A stretch of DNA of 64,000 nucleotides. Origin: Escarpia spicata (lineage: Eukaryota; Annelida; Polychaeta; Sabellida; Siboglinidae). The position numbers and the translations under genes are program-made. The stretch's first letter is position 1. Each line of letters begins with the position of its first letter. A model generated the notes under the pieces. It did no database searches, was not told the DNA's origin, and saw only the letters and a list, made by a program, of their open reading frames with translations. Below are positions 10,986 through 23,096 of this stretch, one piece after another. Location of the stretch: NCBI GenBank assembly GCA_963995525.1, contig OZ023216.1, positions 41,326,346-41,390,345 on the forward strand. Direction: 5' to 3'.

Positions 10986-12655
10986 TGTGCCTTAGCAACC
11001 ACTATTTAGTCCAGCATGAACGATGAGGTTCTCTTCTTTGCCGATGACGTCGGATGATCAGGTAGGTGCAGCTTAATGCCATAGCTCGCCATTGATGAGC
11101 AGACAACCCCGCCATTTTTGAATAGTTCCCCAAGATTCCGCAGTTCCAGCTGCTACCAACAGGAGTGCATGCATCAACCTGTCGAAACTGCCAGTCGCGT
11201 CGTAACATGTATGCACCCTTGGAGGGGGTCATACACGTAATGATGCGACGCATTTTCGCAAAACAAACGTCGCAAACAAATACACTAAAACTCAATCGCT
11301 TCGTTAAGAGTATGCCGGGCTTAAGTCTGTGTTTGGCAGTAAATGGAACCCAATTGTGAGTGGTTTGTAACATGGAGCTGGCTAATTTTACTGTTGATAT
11401 AGTACATTTCTTTCACTCAACACATTATATCATAATTTGTTGATGATTTTGGCACATCTGATCTCTTTGTAGCGCTTTACAATGCTGGTCTATATACTAG
11501 CCCATAACAGTATTATGTTGATAACATGTTTCTATGGATACATATGTGTACAGGTTGAATATAAGTGTAATACTAGTTAACATCCTTAAATAATAAATGC
11601 AATATACCTCCCTACGCATCCATAGTTTACAGAATTCAATGTCTATTAATTAAAAAAATTAATAAAAGTTAGAACAGTAAAGCATGAGTCATCACCACTA
11701 TTATCATGATTTTTTTTAAATATAGTATATTAAATATATTCATAAAACCAAAAAAGACATGGACAAATAATTAAGTGGAAGTACACCCACTGACGGTCAG
11801 CGGGGGGTCTGTAACAATAATAAAATCAGATAAACAGTAAAAATTGACGTAACTCGGGTAAATTTGCATGTTCGGGCATGCACGGGCATATGCATGTTGG
11901 CATGCATTACTCTACATATCCATGTTTTGTGCATCGAAGAAATCAATCTAAACGCTGAATACTCGACCGAACCATCTGCACTATTGCAATAATAACCAGT
12001 ATATCATGTTTAATTAGGCTCTTTTTGTTGAAAATGTGACACCTCACTTTAACGGCGACACAGCCTTTATTGATTTTCTCAATATAACCAGCGCTACAAC
12101 TGAGTCACAGTGTGCACAATTACGATTCAATTTTAACAAAAACTGTGTACTTTTTTGGTGAAATCCAAATTTCTTAAAGATGAAACAAGGAAGATATTCC
12201 TGTAATTTATTGGCAAAACCAACTGGATTCTATCTTCAAATATTGAGGGTCCTGCCCTTCCGTGACTGATCGTTTATAAACTGCAGTAATTAGAAATTAA
12301 AATCTATCCAATCCACTTGTATTTACTGTCCACAAATACGTCCCTTTCCTTGTTCATAACAACTTTTTCAGAGCGCAATAATCCTATCATCGGTCTCAAA
12401 GTCAGTGGAATTTTATTGGAATGAAACGAACCCAGAAGTGAAATAATGACCTGTCCCCTGTTGGCACATTTGATGACAACTGCACTAGGGCTGGTGCATC
12501 TGCTGGCTGCCTTGATAAACGATTACAGGATATCATCTGTACATCTGTCAAGACGACCAGCAAATCACACTTGTTTTCATTATATCAGTTCCATGTATCA
12601 AAAGGATGTGGAAAAAATATGTTTACAGAGTAGACTTTTTGATCATACATCCATA
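10986..12655. other. no gene seen
   Basis: AT-rich DNA to the right of the Harbinger remnant. The 123-codon minus frame at 11002-11373 may contain decayed 5' sequence of that element, but no conserved block is readable. Terminal inverted repeats of the element could not be located with confidence. Confidence 0.4.
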
Positions 12656-12659
12656 TAGA

Positions 12660-13140
12660 CTTGGCTGGTACATTTAAATAATTATGAACAGAAATAAAAC
12701 ATGTTGGCTGGTACATCTGAATAATAATAAACAGAAATAAAAAATTTTGGCTGGTATATTTGAATAATAATGAACAGAAATAAAAATTGCTGACTGGTAC
12801 CTTTGAATAATAATGAACAGAAATAAAAATTGCTGACTGGTACCTTTGAATAATAATGAACAGAAATAAAAAATGTTGGCTGGTACATTTGAATAATAAT
12901 GAACAGAAATAAAAATGTTGGCTGGTATATTTGAATAATAATGAACAGAAATAAAAAATGTTGGCTGGTACATTTGATGAATAATGATGAACAGAAAAAA
13001 AAAATGTTGGCTGGTACATCTGAATAATAATGAACAGAACTAAAAAATTTTGGTTGATACATCTGAATAATAATGAACAGAAATAAAAAATTTTGGCTGG
13101 TATATTTGATTAATAATGAACAGAAATAAAAAAATTTGTT
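12660..13140. repeat. minisatellite, about 43-bp unit, about 11 copies
   Basis: Tandem units share GAACAGAAATAAAA, then TTGGCTGGTACATTTGAATAA. Spacing is 42-45 bp, with small indels in the A-run. Because the period is not fixed, all three minus frames show repeated FLFLFIIIQ-like peptides. These are by-products of the array, not genes. Confidence 0.9.
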
Positions 13141-13930
13141 TGGTCTAATTACACCAGGTTTTAATGCATTAGGGTCAGGATGCCTGCATTGTATCATGTT
13201 ATACTTAAATGCATAAGAAGTTGCTCTGCTCCAAAACCAGTTTTCCTGTGATGTCATGATTTGATTGACACTCTGTATATCATGAGATAAATTGTCAAGA
13301 CACTGACTCTGACTTTTCTTATCTTTCCACTTCAACCCTGGCACTGCTATTACTTATTCAATATGATTCTAGATTCACATATTCCTTGCCTATTACTACC
13401 CATTCAATAATCCATGTGTATTTAACCAGTACTTAACTGGTTAGGGCGTGTCAGCCCCAATGTACCCTGATCTCCTTGCATGAGAGCAGGCCTTAGGCCA
13501 GCTGACAGCTCTCAACTCAGTTTTAAAAGGAGTCATCCTCCACCTTTAAAGAGTGACTCTGCTGTTGTATTTACCTAGTGACAATGTGAATATGTGTATT
13601 TGTTTCTTGATATTAAGTTCTATCAACTTTATTATTTCGACTGTTCTTATTCAACAAACTAACAGTGTTGTGGGAATATGTTGCCTCTTCCACTACATCG
13701 AAGGGTGAGTAATGATTAGTAAAATTACGCCCCTTACACCCACCCATGGAGCAACAAAAGACTTGTTTCTGGTGGCGCCGTCTGAAGATGAGATCACCAT
13801 CCAATTCTCTCAGGCAGGAGAAAGGACCTTGAGAAAAGCATACCATCTCTAAAATACACTGTCAATTGGTAAACCAGAGACTAAAGGTCCAAGGAAGGAA
13901 CCGAGCAAAGATATGTGAGTGGGCCTTAGT
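13141..13930. other. no gene seen
   Basis: Mixed-composition intergenic or intronic DNA. No exon, array or recognisable transposon. Confidence 0.45.
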
Positions 13931-13934
13931 GCTT

Positions 13935-14090
13935 GGGGTCGGTTTCATGAAGCATCCTTAGAGTTACGCAATTACTTAGTGTCACTTGTTTACTTAAACT
14001 TTTGTGTTTGCTTATTTAAACAAAGTATCACTTACTAACACAATAACCTTAGCGTTAAGAACGTCTGAGAGGAGATACATTTACGATACT
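13935..14090. mobile_element. possible Harbinger-like terminal region
   Basis: The phrase GGTCGGTTTCATGAAGC followed by CTTAGAGTTACG, and further on CTTAGCGTTAAGAACG, resembles the terminal regions of Harbinger-type elements and MITEs. No matching opposite terminus was paired and no 3-bp target duplication was confirmed. Family assignment is therefore weak. Confidence 0.3.
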
Positions 14091-14479
14091 CAAAAATGTG
14101 CGTATTATTCAGTAATACAAAGATTTAAAAAATAATTGCAAACAATATTTTTAATGAAACGTATCTATCTGCTACATATTCATCGACCGACAGCTCTGGT
14201 GGGAGCAGTTGGAGATTCAGTTGCCAATTTGTTCATGGTTGAGTCTGACGGATAAGGAGAGAGACGAGAGAGAAGTAGCTTAATGAAGTCTTGAAGTTGG
14301 AAGTGACGAGACAAGACAACAGCTGTGTGTGAGGGCCGAAAGGTAATGACACTTCATAGAAATTATATTACATTATGGGATGCAAATAAGTGTATTATTT
14401 AGTCGTGAGCGAGGCAGTAGTTGCGCCCGGGCTAGGGAATCAATATCCAAATCAGAGATGTCACATTGCAAGGCAGTGG

Positions 14480-15000
14480 GGGCACCGATTGGTGTACTTA
14501 GTGACACTGACAGTGACACTACTACTGACACGACATTACTTCTACTATTAACACCACAACCAACACTGATGTCTTTATCAACACCAGCACTTTGACCTAC
14601 ACTGACATATTACCACCGATATTTAAGTAAAAACTGATGTCTTATCCCTTATCCCAAGTCAACACTGACACCTTATCACTAACACTTCAGTCAACATTGA
14701 CACCTAACCCATAACATTTCAGTCAACACTGACATATTTTAACTAACACTTCAGTCAACATTGACACCTACACCTTAACACTTCAGTCAACACTGACACC
14801 TAAACCCTACACTTCAGTCAACACTGACAGCTAAACCCCAACACTTCCGTCAACACTGACACCTAACCCAAAACACTTCAGTCAACACTAACACCTAATC
14901 CCTAACACTTCAGTCAACACTGACCCTTCACTCCTAGAATTTCAGTCAACACTGACACATCCCTAACACTTGAAATAACAATTACATGTTGTTGCCAACA
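14480..15000. repeat. minisatellite, about 31-bp unit, degenerate
   Basis: Repeated ACACTTCAGTCAACACTGACA phrases with variable CCTAACCC-type spacers. At the left edge there is a run of GACACTAC-like short repeats. The array grades directly into the 29-bp array on its right, so the two probably share an origin. Confidence 0.85.
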
Positions 15001-15345
15001 CTTCAAATTACACGGACACCTTACTGCTAACACTTCAAACACTGGCGCCTTACTGCTGACACTTCAAACACTGACGCCTTACTGCTGACACTTCAAACAC
15101 TGATGCCTTATTGCTGACACTTCAAACACTGATGCCTTACTGCTGACACTTCAACAAACACTGATGCCTTACTGCTGACACTTCAAACACTGATGTATTA
15201 CTGCTGACACTTCAAACACTGACGCCTTACTGCTGACACTTCAAACACTGATGCCTTACTGCTGACACTTCAAACACTGACGCCTTACTGCTGACACTTC
15301 AAACACTGACGCCTTACTGCTGACACTTCAACCAGCACCACGCTG
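15001..15345. repeat. minisatellite, 29-bp unit, about 11 copies
   Basis: Regular units share CACTTCAAACACTGA then GCCTTACTGCTGA, with alternating GACGCC and GATGCC variants. It is much more homogeneous than the adjoining 31-bp array. Confidence 0.9.
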
Positions 15346-16530
15346 ACACATGAGAGAACTAACACTTGACCACTAACACCTCACCACTAACACCACACCG
15401 AACAACGACACCCAACACCCCTATCACCTGACACTTCAACAAATCCACCAACCCCACACTCCAACCCAACCACCACCGCCCTTTTCTAGCAAACACAACC
15501 AGGACGTCATCAGAGAAGTTTTTTGCATAGTTTCATGCCATGCCCTGGCCAAACGGCACGCAGGGTGTGCACGTCCTAACACCATAACACCAGTCACTAG
15601 CAACTCTTGTAGGCCGAAGTGTGACGCGAACGCACACACACAGATGTGCCCTGTCAATTACCGCTTTTCCCATTTCTTGGCCCTCTGATGGGTTCACACC
15701 TCACCTTCCACAGTCGACAGGGCTAACCTTGACTTATTGATTTTGCCAAATAATTATTTAAGTACGCAAAATACAGTTAAAACTTTGCCAACATGCAAAT
15801 AAAACCGACACGAAAATCAGGTTTTTCTGCATTACCATTACCATATTTTGACACGAAAAATTCAAATTTCCGCAGAGTGTAAAATGAAAACTGTTCCCTG
15901 TTGGCAATTTTTTAAGATGGTATAAAAAGTATAATGTCTGATTATGAATGTTGTAGATAGCAACATAATATTTGAAGTGAATAGTTGGCAGCATTGCACA
16001 AAGTTATTTATTAATTTGAAATAAAACTATTGTGCTAAGTATCACTGAAAGACACATCAATGCTGGAAGCTGTGAAATAACAGGGGTTATGCTTATGGAT
16101 TGGTTGAGAGCATACACCATACCGCAGGACTGATCAAAGCAGAAGCTCACCAACTGCACGCCCCTTTGCGGCTCACAATAGTAATGTTTTAGATATCCTG
16201 GGACAGGAGCCCCCATCTGTCCCTGGCCTCATTCCTGCACAGATGAGGACACCATGATGGTCTTCTTTTTGTTTGTGACGTCTATGATGAGACTGGCATT
16301 GGAACACTCTCTGAAAGCGTTTGGACGTTACAATTGCAGGATGACTGTTTGATCTGATTTTATTGACCGATTCATTCATTCATCTAATTCTTTCCAGTAG
16401 CATTCAGTGTTAAAAATATGACCAACTATAGTCGTCCCTGCACGGAATCCATTCTTGTTTGCTTGTGGACAGTGGTCAATGTTGGGACATGTTCTGTTCG
16501 GTGTCATACTGTAGAAAGTCTTTGTTGCAA
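15346..16530. other. no gene seen; weak micro-exon candidate at 15705-15732
   Basis: Mostly AT-rich. On the minus strand, 15732-15705 (28 nt) ends in a strong donor (GGAAG/GTGAGG), opens in phase 0 and ends in phase 1. That is exactly the phase needed to bridge the 19.4-kb and 3.6-kb exons of the RCC1-repeat gene, but its acceptor (AATCAATAAG) has no pyrimidine tract. I do not call it. Confidence 0.35.
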
Positions 16531-16534
16531 TGTA

Positions 16535-16724
16535 CAGTGGATCCTCACAAAGTAGGTCACCATTGGAACTGGGCAAAAGTGACCAGAATGATGAGATGAC
16601 CATACTGGATAAATTAGTTTTTTCTATACTGTACTGGTACAGAAATAATTTGGGACTATCCGAGAATGACCTTAATTGGGAGGTGGCTGTATTACCGAAG
16701 TGGCCATAGAGCAAAGTTCCACTG
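16535..16724 (-). mobile_element. pogo/Tc1-like MITE, copy 1
   Basis: A non-autonomous element of about 190 bp. It starts CAGTGGATCCTC and ends AAGTTCCACTG, with TA on both outer sides (16533-16534 and 16725-16726), the target duplication of the Tc1/mariner/pogo superfamily. Internal phrases (TGACCTTAATTGGGAGG, AAGTGACC) match four other copies in this window. It is in opposite orientation to those at 44.9, 45.4 and 51.9 kb. Confidence 0.7.
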
Positions 16725-17097
16725 TATCTCTGACCAATGCCCATGTAATTCTCTCTGAACTTAATTAAATCGCCAAACTTTGGTGTAAAAATGATTATCA
16801 GAGCTGACCACTATAGTGATTTACACTCTATCTCCTCGTAGTGTCCAGCCAACCAGTAAGTACAGCCAGCATCTCATTTGCCTTGACCAATAATCCTACA
16901 ATGACCACACTAATGGTCTGTTGACCTCTAAGTCTTCTGACCACTCCACCAGGTTCAGTGGCTACTACTTCCACTGACCACTAGATTTACAGACCCTTGT
17001 GTCTATTCACCATTAATAGTAATAAAATGTACTCAATAACTGGAGTTCAGAGGGGCAATAAACCAGAACTGTCAAGTCAAGGGACATGCAGCTGGAG

Positions 17098-17270
17098 ACT
17101 TTTGGTGAGCCTCAAAAGTGGATGCATTTGAAGGAGTTTGGTGAGCTTCAAAGGGGGTGCATTTGGATGATTTTGGTGAGCCTCAAATGGGGTGCTGTTC
17201 GAAGGTTTTGATGAACATAAAAGCACGTGTAGTTGGATGATTTTGTTGAGCATCACCCGGGGGGTGGGGG
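17098..17270. repeat. degenerate minisatellite, about 38-bp unit
   Basis: Four to five imperfect copies of TTTGGTGAGCCTCAAA plus GGGGTGCATTTGGATGA. The array ends in a G-rich GGGGTGGGGGGTGGGTGGGG tract at 17261-17285. Confidence 0.7.
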
Positions 17271-17439
17271 GTGGGTGGGGTGGGTGAGATGCAGTTGGTT
17301 CTTTTAGTAGGTGACTACCCCATTGGTCAAATGATTCCTTCCTTAATTACAAAAAAAATACATTGTGATCTGGATGATCTGAATTCTTTTTGGATAATCT
17401 GTGACAAGATCAATCATCCAACGTATACCTAGGTAATTG

Positions 17440-17640
17440 CATATTTAATTCATTATAAAAGTGTGAAAAGCTAAGTTCTGTATTCATCAATGTTACACTG
17501 CACAGATAATATTTGTTCATATCATAACCATCTCTGTCTATAACCAAGTAATCATTTATACAGCTGATTGAACTGAGGCAATGTGGAGGGGACAAAATTG
17601 ACCACATTGAAAAAAGTAAGAAGAATTAAATCCAGATCAA
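17440..17640 (-). mobile_element. SINE family A, degenerate partial copy
   Basis: Contains CTGTCTATAACCAAGTAATCATTTATACAGCTGATTGAACTG-like body sequence matching the central part of the better copies at 5.5 and 27.1 kb (key blocks at 17535-17582). Head and tail are not clear. Confidence 0.45.
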
Positions 17641-18735
17641 CAGATTATGAATTTTTTCCTTGTGCTATATATCCTTAGAGTTTTAATATGTAGCCACTGT
17701 CACGGTTTTAAAACAAGGCGAACAGTTTTTTGAGACATATTTTACAGCAACGCAGACCACGTGACTACAGTGCACTATATTAGTGACAATGATGTAAACA
17801 TCACCAATATTTCAATTTATCAGACAAAATATTTTGCAACTGTTCACACTAATCACGATAGGAAAGTTATCGAAGAGCCCGTGACATTTACACACTGAAT
17901 GCATTGCATCTTGCCATACAGTGATGATTTTGAACACATCTCAGCAGAAACCAAGATCACCCACCCACTTGGCATGTGAAATCATTATCGTCTTACAAAT
18001 ATTGTATTTTACTAAAAGCAACTTCTTTGATGCCTTGTTTACATGATATTAATGAAATTAGTGGGTCTGATAGATAATATATCGATACCTTGCAGAAATA
18101 TGTCTGAATTTTTGGGTGAAAACTGCACATTATCGTTACATTTGGCAGAAACTGAGTGCATTGATAGTCAGATAGCCCAAACCCAGGAAGCATTTACATC
18201 TTGGGCCAAAGTAGGCAAAGAATCGCAGATTGTAGCCTTCGGTCAGTGTTGGTTGTAAGTCGGCAACCATTGCTTGGCATTAGCTTGGAATGCTAACCAT
18301 GGGTCAATGTTGATATGCCATTGCTAGACGAAGCATTAGAACTGCCATTAGGCCCGAGGGACATCCTGATCTTGGCCCAAAGTTGGCATAATATAGCAAC
18401 ATTACATTTGACCAATAATGCCCCAAGTTGGAAATACTATCTGGTTAGCTGCTGTAGGAAGACTCCAATCTGGGATGATGCGGGGCTGTCACATACAGAG
18501 TAATCATTGCGACATAAATACTGGCCATGTCCGCTGGCCCATTCATTCTGCCTGGCCGGGGTTAGAAATGAATCCACTGTGATAAATTATTCTTCATAAT
18601 TGCGAAGTATCCCGCGGAGAGCAGGAGATGGCGTTTTATTAAACAGGACGACGCACGTCACCTCGTAACTCCCTGGTGGAGAGGACAGAGAAATTGTTAC
18701 TCTGGCAGTGGTTGTTTCAAACATCCATGCATAAA
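17641..18735. other. no gene seen
   Basis: AT-rich DNA. Short open frames at 18043-18258 and 18315-18503 share the idea of repeated TTGGCCCAAAGTTGGCA/TTGGGCCAAAGTAGGCA phrases. This suggests a decayed local repeat rather than genes. Confidence 0.4.
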
Positions 18736-18739
18736 GGGA

Positions 18740-19130
18740 AAATAATAATAAATAATAATAATTTTACAACATTTCTTTGTGCCTAAAAACCTGGAAATTA
18801 TAAACATTCAGAGGTGTATTATGATCCTAGAAAATGGCTCGTAGCTATTAAGATTACTAAATAAAAACATTAAAATATATATCAATAATAATTAGATAAC
18901 GATAGTAATAAAAAGCAATTAATACTAGTTAAAATTACAATTTAAGAAAGAATAATAAAAAATAAAGAGTTAAATGTAGACACTAAATGTTCAGAGTTCG
19001 TCAATGCGCAGATGTTTCATTTAAACTGAAAAAGTTCTTTTAAAAAAGAAGTGTCTTCAGTTGATTGTTGAACATATTGAGGCAGTCTATTGTCCACATG
19101 GCAAGGGACAGATTGTTCCAGAAATGTGGC
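18740..19130. repeat. dispersed repeat, unclassified, copy 1
   Basis: An AATAATAAT run is followed by TTTGTGCCTAAAAACCTGGAAATTA and CAGAGGTG. Further on come AAAGTTCTTTTAAAA, TTCAGTTGATTG and a phrase about a 'GACAGATTGTTCCAGAAATGT'-like block. The same order is seen in shorter form at 42.9-43.13 kb. It is non-coding, and its transposon class is unknown. Confidence 0.4.
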
Positions 19131-19430
19131 TGTGTGTAATAAAGCTCTGTTGCATATAAACTATGACAAATGTCATTGTAAAATTGTCTCATGGTGTAAG
19201 CATCTATTCTAATATCTTTTTGACAGACGAAATATGTTCTGTTTCCTTCTCCAATGTCGATGTTGGTCTTTGAGTTTTGGTTCTAATTCTAGTGAACCAA
19301 AATTGTTAAATAAGTGCGACTATGACATCTATGAAGGCTGTGATTAATACCAAAATCAGATTCATGTTTTTTCAACTAGTTCATAGATATGTATCGGTTG
19401 TGTTTAAGATTGAAAGAGGGTTCCACATAC

Positions 19431-19480
19431 CTCCGATTCTTCTTCTTCTTCATCTGAAACTCCGTCTCCCTTCCGCCATC
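19431..19480 (-). CDS. short acidic exon of RCC1-repeat gene
   Basis: A 50-nt minus-strand exon between a good acceptor (CAGTTCTCTGTTGTAG) and a strong donor (TCGGAG/GTATGT). Only the phase-1 frame is useful here. It gives WRKGDGVSDEEEEESE, and the phase matches the end of the RCC1 exon at 24.0 kb, whose last base completes a Gly codon. Acidic runs next to RCC1 repeats are common linkers. The exon ends in phase 0, which does not fit directly to the 860-nt exon at 3.6 kb, so one or more exons between are missing. Splice sites and frame are seen directly. Membership of the gene is inferred from strand, order and phase. Confidence 0.55.
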
Positions 19481-20369
19481 CTACAACAGAGAACTGAATG
19501 ATTTAACAAAATTGCCATACAAATAAAAATCTCCAGATGGCCAGGAGCAAAGAAATCCATTGGTTTATTAAGAGTTAAACATTATTTTTAATCTATACTG
19601 AGATAACTGCTCTCTTCTGACATAAGTGTCAGTTTTGTTTTTAAACATATTGACGCTGCATGCATTTATCTGCAGATCAATTGTGCCTTTCATTTATCGC
19701 AAACAACACTGATAGGACATGGAATATTATAATTAATATATATTATGCATAACTGGAATTAATTAAATCTGATTGGCATTTTCTATCACAGCAGTCTACC
19801 ATTAAGTAAAAATTTAATAACAGTATTTCTAATAAATCCATTGGTCGTGTTTTACGTCATTAAAGAACACGAACTGTTTGATCTTCTGACAGAGCCATAT
19901 ATTCCAGCAATGCCATCAATAAAAATTTTCGCACTTTTGATTTCCGAGACATCTGATAATGGAACTAACTACTACATAAATGGGCGGAATTCATTAGAAC
20001 AACGGCATTGTTATTCAAAAAAATACGATTGAGCAGATATCTAGAATTTTGCACAAATTAAGACATCTGATTTTCAAAGAAAACACTTTGATAAATGTGA
20101 AATATAATGACATGCTTCATTCATCAAAGTGAAGCGCCATTTCTGCTGAACTCGTTTTGATAATGAAGCTGCATCAATGGGTCCCACCAAAAGATCACAC
20201 ATCTGCAGGGACATTTACAACAGCCACTGAAGGCACATCACTGAATAAGCCCATTACTACGCGCAGTAGTATAACTCACTGGCTGATTCATAACGAACAT
20301 GATTCTGTCAAATATTTGACACTGCATGTAATGAAACCAAACAAGCCATTTGTGCTGCCTCATCGAACG
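19481..20369. other. no gene seen
   Basis: AT-rich, probably intronic. No repeat array or exon recognised. Confidence 0.45.
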
Positions 20370-22080
20370 CAGTCAGCATCTATTGCTGCGGAGACAGAAT
20401 GTAGCATCTATTGCTGCGGAGACAGAATGTAGCACCATTGCTGTAGAGACAGAATGTAGCATCTCTTGCTGCGGAGACAGAATGTAGCACCATTGCTGTA
20501 GAGACAGAATGTAGCATCTATTGCTGCGGAGACAGAATGTAGCATCTATTGCTGCGGAGACAGAATGTAGCATCTATTGCTGTAGAGACAGAATGTAGCA
20601 CCATTGCTGTAGAGACAGAATGTAGCATCTATTGCTGCAGAGACAGAATGTAGAACCATTGGTGTGGAGACAGAATGTAGCACCATTGCTGTATAGACAG
20701 AATGTAGCATCTATTGCTGCAGAGACAGAATGTAGAACCATTGGTGTGGAGACAGAATGTAGAACCATTGCTGTAGAGACAGAATGTAGCACCATTGCTG
20801 TAGAGACAGAATGTAGAACCATTGGTGTAGAGACAGAATGTAGGACCATTGCTGTGGAGACAGAATGTAGAACCATTGCTGTAGAGACAGAATGTAGCAC
20901 CATTGTTGTAGAGACAGAATGTAGCACCATTGCTGTAGAGACAGAATGTAGCACCATTGCTGTAGAGACAGAATGTAGCACCATTGCTGTGGAGATAGAA
21001 TGTAGAACCATTGGTGTAGAGACAGAATGTAGCAACACTGCTGTAGAGACAGAATGTAGCTCCATTGCTGTAGAGACAGAATGTAGAACCATTGGTGTAG
21101 AGACAGAATGTAGCACCATTGCTGTAGAGACAGAATGTAGCTCCATTGCTGTAGAGACAGAATGTAGCACCATTGCTGTAGAGACAGAATGTAGCTCCAT
21201 TGCTGTAGAGACAGAATGTAGCACCATTGCTGTGGAGATAGAATGTAGCACCATTGCTGTGGAGATAGAATGTAGAACCATTGGTGTAGAGACAGAATGT
21301 AGCAACACTGCTGTAGAGACAGAATGTAGCTCCATTGCTGTAGAGACAGAATGTAGAACCATTGGTGTAGAGACAGAATGTAGCACCATTGCTGTAGAGA
21401 CAGAATGTAGCTCCATTGCTGTAGAGACAGAATGTAGCACCATTGCTGTAGAGACAGAATGTAGCACCATTGCTGTAGTGACAGAATGTAGCACCATTGC
21501 TGTAGAGACAGAATGTAGCACCATTGCTGTGGAGACAGAATGTAGCAGCATTGCTGTGGAGACAGAATGTAGCAACATTGCTGTGGAGATAGAATGTAGA
21601 ACCATTGCTGTAGAGACAGAATGTACCACCATTGCTGTAGAGACAGAATGTAGCAACATTGCTGTAGAGACAGAATGTAGCACCACTGCTGTAGAGACAG
21701 AATGTAGCACCATTGCTGTGGAGATAGAATGTAGAACCATTGCTGTGGAGATAGAATGTAGAACCATTGCTGTAGAGACAGAATGTAGCACCATTGCTGT
21801 AGAGACAGAATGTAGCAACATTGCTGTAGAGACAGAATGTAGCACCACTGCTGTAGAGACAGAATGTAGCACCACTGCTGTAGAGACAGAATGTAGCACC
21901 ACTGCTGTAGAGACAGAATGTAGGACCATTGCTGTGGAGATAGAATGTAGAACCATTGCTGTAGAGACAGAATGTAGCACCATTGCTGTAGAGACAGAAT
22001 GTAGCACCACTGCTGTAGAGACAGAATGTAGCTCCATTGCTGTAGAGACAGAATGTAGCACCATTGCTATGGAGACACTT
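20370..22080. repeat. minisatellite, 27-bp unit, about 63 copies
   Basis: A long regular array, with unit GAATGTAGCACCATTGCTGT plus AGAGACA. The period is nine codons, so frames stay open: plus TIAVETECS repeats (483 codons), minus VLHSVSTAM and ATFCLYSNG repeats (585 and 538 codons). Open frames on both strands and in several registers, with no start context, splice sites or varied residues, show this is an array effect. Variants (AACACT, TCCATT, GGTGTAG, GGAGATA) are arranged in a higher-order pattern. About 220 bp from about 20974 recur identically 270 bp (ten units) later. The array lies in the intron between the RCC1-repeat exons at 24.0 and 19.4 kb. Confidence 0.95.
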
Positions 22081-23090
22081 TGAGTACTCCAACATATGGT
22101 CAAACAAAAACAAATATACAACTTCAACATAAGGATGTGACCCAAACAAATCTGAAAGACAATGCCACTGAGACCATTTGCACTGAAAAACAGTGTCAAA
22201 TATGTACACCTGACAAACCTGGCCACTGCTACTACACAACTGCACAAGTAGACAATTTTCCCAACATCACTTCTTGACAGTTTAACTTGCCAATAAACCT
22301 TGCAGAGGATCCATGTAGCACTCAATATCACCAGGATCTCCTCTGAGGCCCAGAGAGGTGCCTAGAACACCACAGAAGCCATTTAGCAGCTCTCCCCACT
22401 AACCCAACCAGCCATGAACCATCAAAGCAGAACCCTAGCAGGAGACCATCAAACTGTCATTAAGCTAACACATTCTGGTGTTTATAGTCACCAGTCCCAA
22501 GGGATGGACCCTCCAGACACAATTACATCATTCACTTGGCCCTGCATAAAGCCAATAAATAATGGGACTGACCATTTTGTGTTTGTGGCCCAAAGGGAAA
22601 TGTTGTTGGTAGACACCCCTGTGGGGCTAATTAATGGGAGTGTTAACTGGGAAGTAGATAGGAAGGTTTCTGAGCCAATAAGTAGACTTGAAGAGGGTAC
22701 ATGGAGTTGGTAATTGATTTGATATATTGCAGAGTCAAGAAGCCATGCAGGGATCTACATGGGAACCAAGTACTTTCAAAGATGTAAATAGCTTCTAAGG
22801 TATATATATATATATTACTGAAGTTGCTTGAGAGAATTTCAAGCATAACTTGATTGATTCATTTGAAATATTGGTGATCAAATAAAATTGAAATAGATCT
22901 GGATCATATATCCCAATAATCATTGAACTACGTTTGTATTTCATAAATGACTGACGATGAGGAGCCAACTAATACTTTCAAGAAGGTATTGGAAATACTT
23001 GGGACACCAAAAGCAATGTTGCAAATACATACATTAAAGATTTATAAATCATTGAAATAATTTGTAATAGTCAAAACTGTGTACACTAAA
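22081..23090. other. no gene seen
   Basis: Moderate-GC DNA between two minisatellites, with a short TA run at about 22800-22815. No exon recognised. Confidence 0.45.
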
Positions 23091-23096
23091 ACGTCT

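Noticed and set aside
12660..15345. CRISPR-like regular repeats
   Set aside because: The units are head-to-tail without unique spacers, in an animal-type genome. These are minisatellites.
16173..16379. Minus frames around 16.0-16.7 kb as a gene
   Set aside because: Part of the region is a MITE copy and the frames show no conserved motif or splice sites.
20574..22331. Open frames of 585, 538 and 483 codons
   Set aside because: They coincide with the 27-bp array, are open on both strands and consist only of nine-residue repeats. They have no start context or splice evidence.
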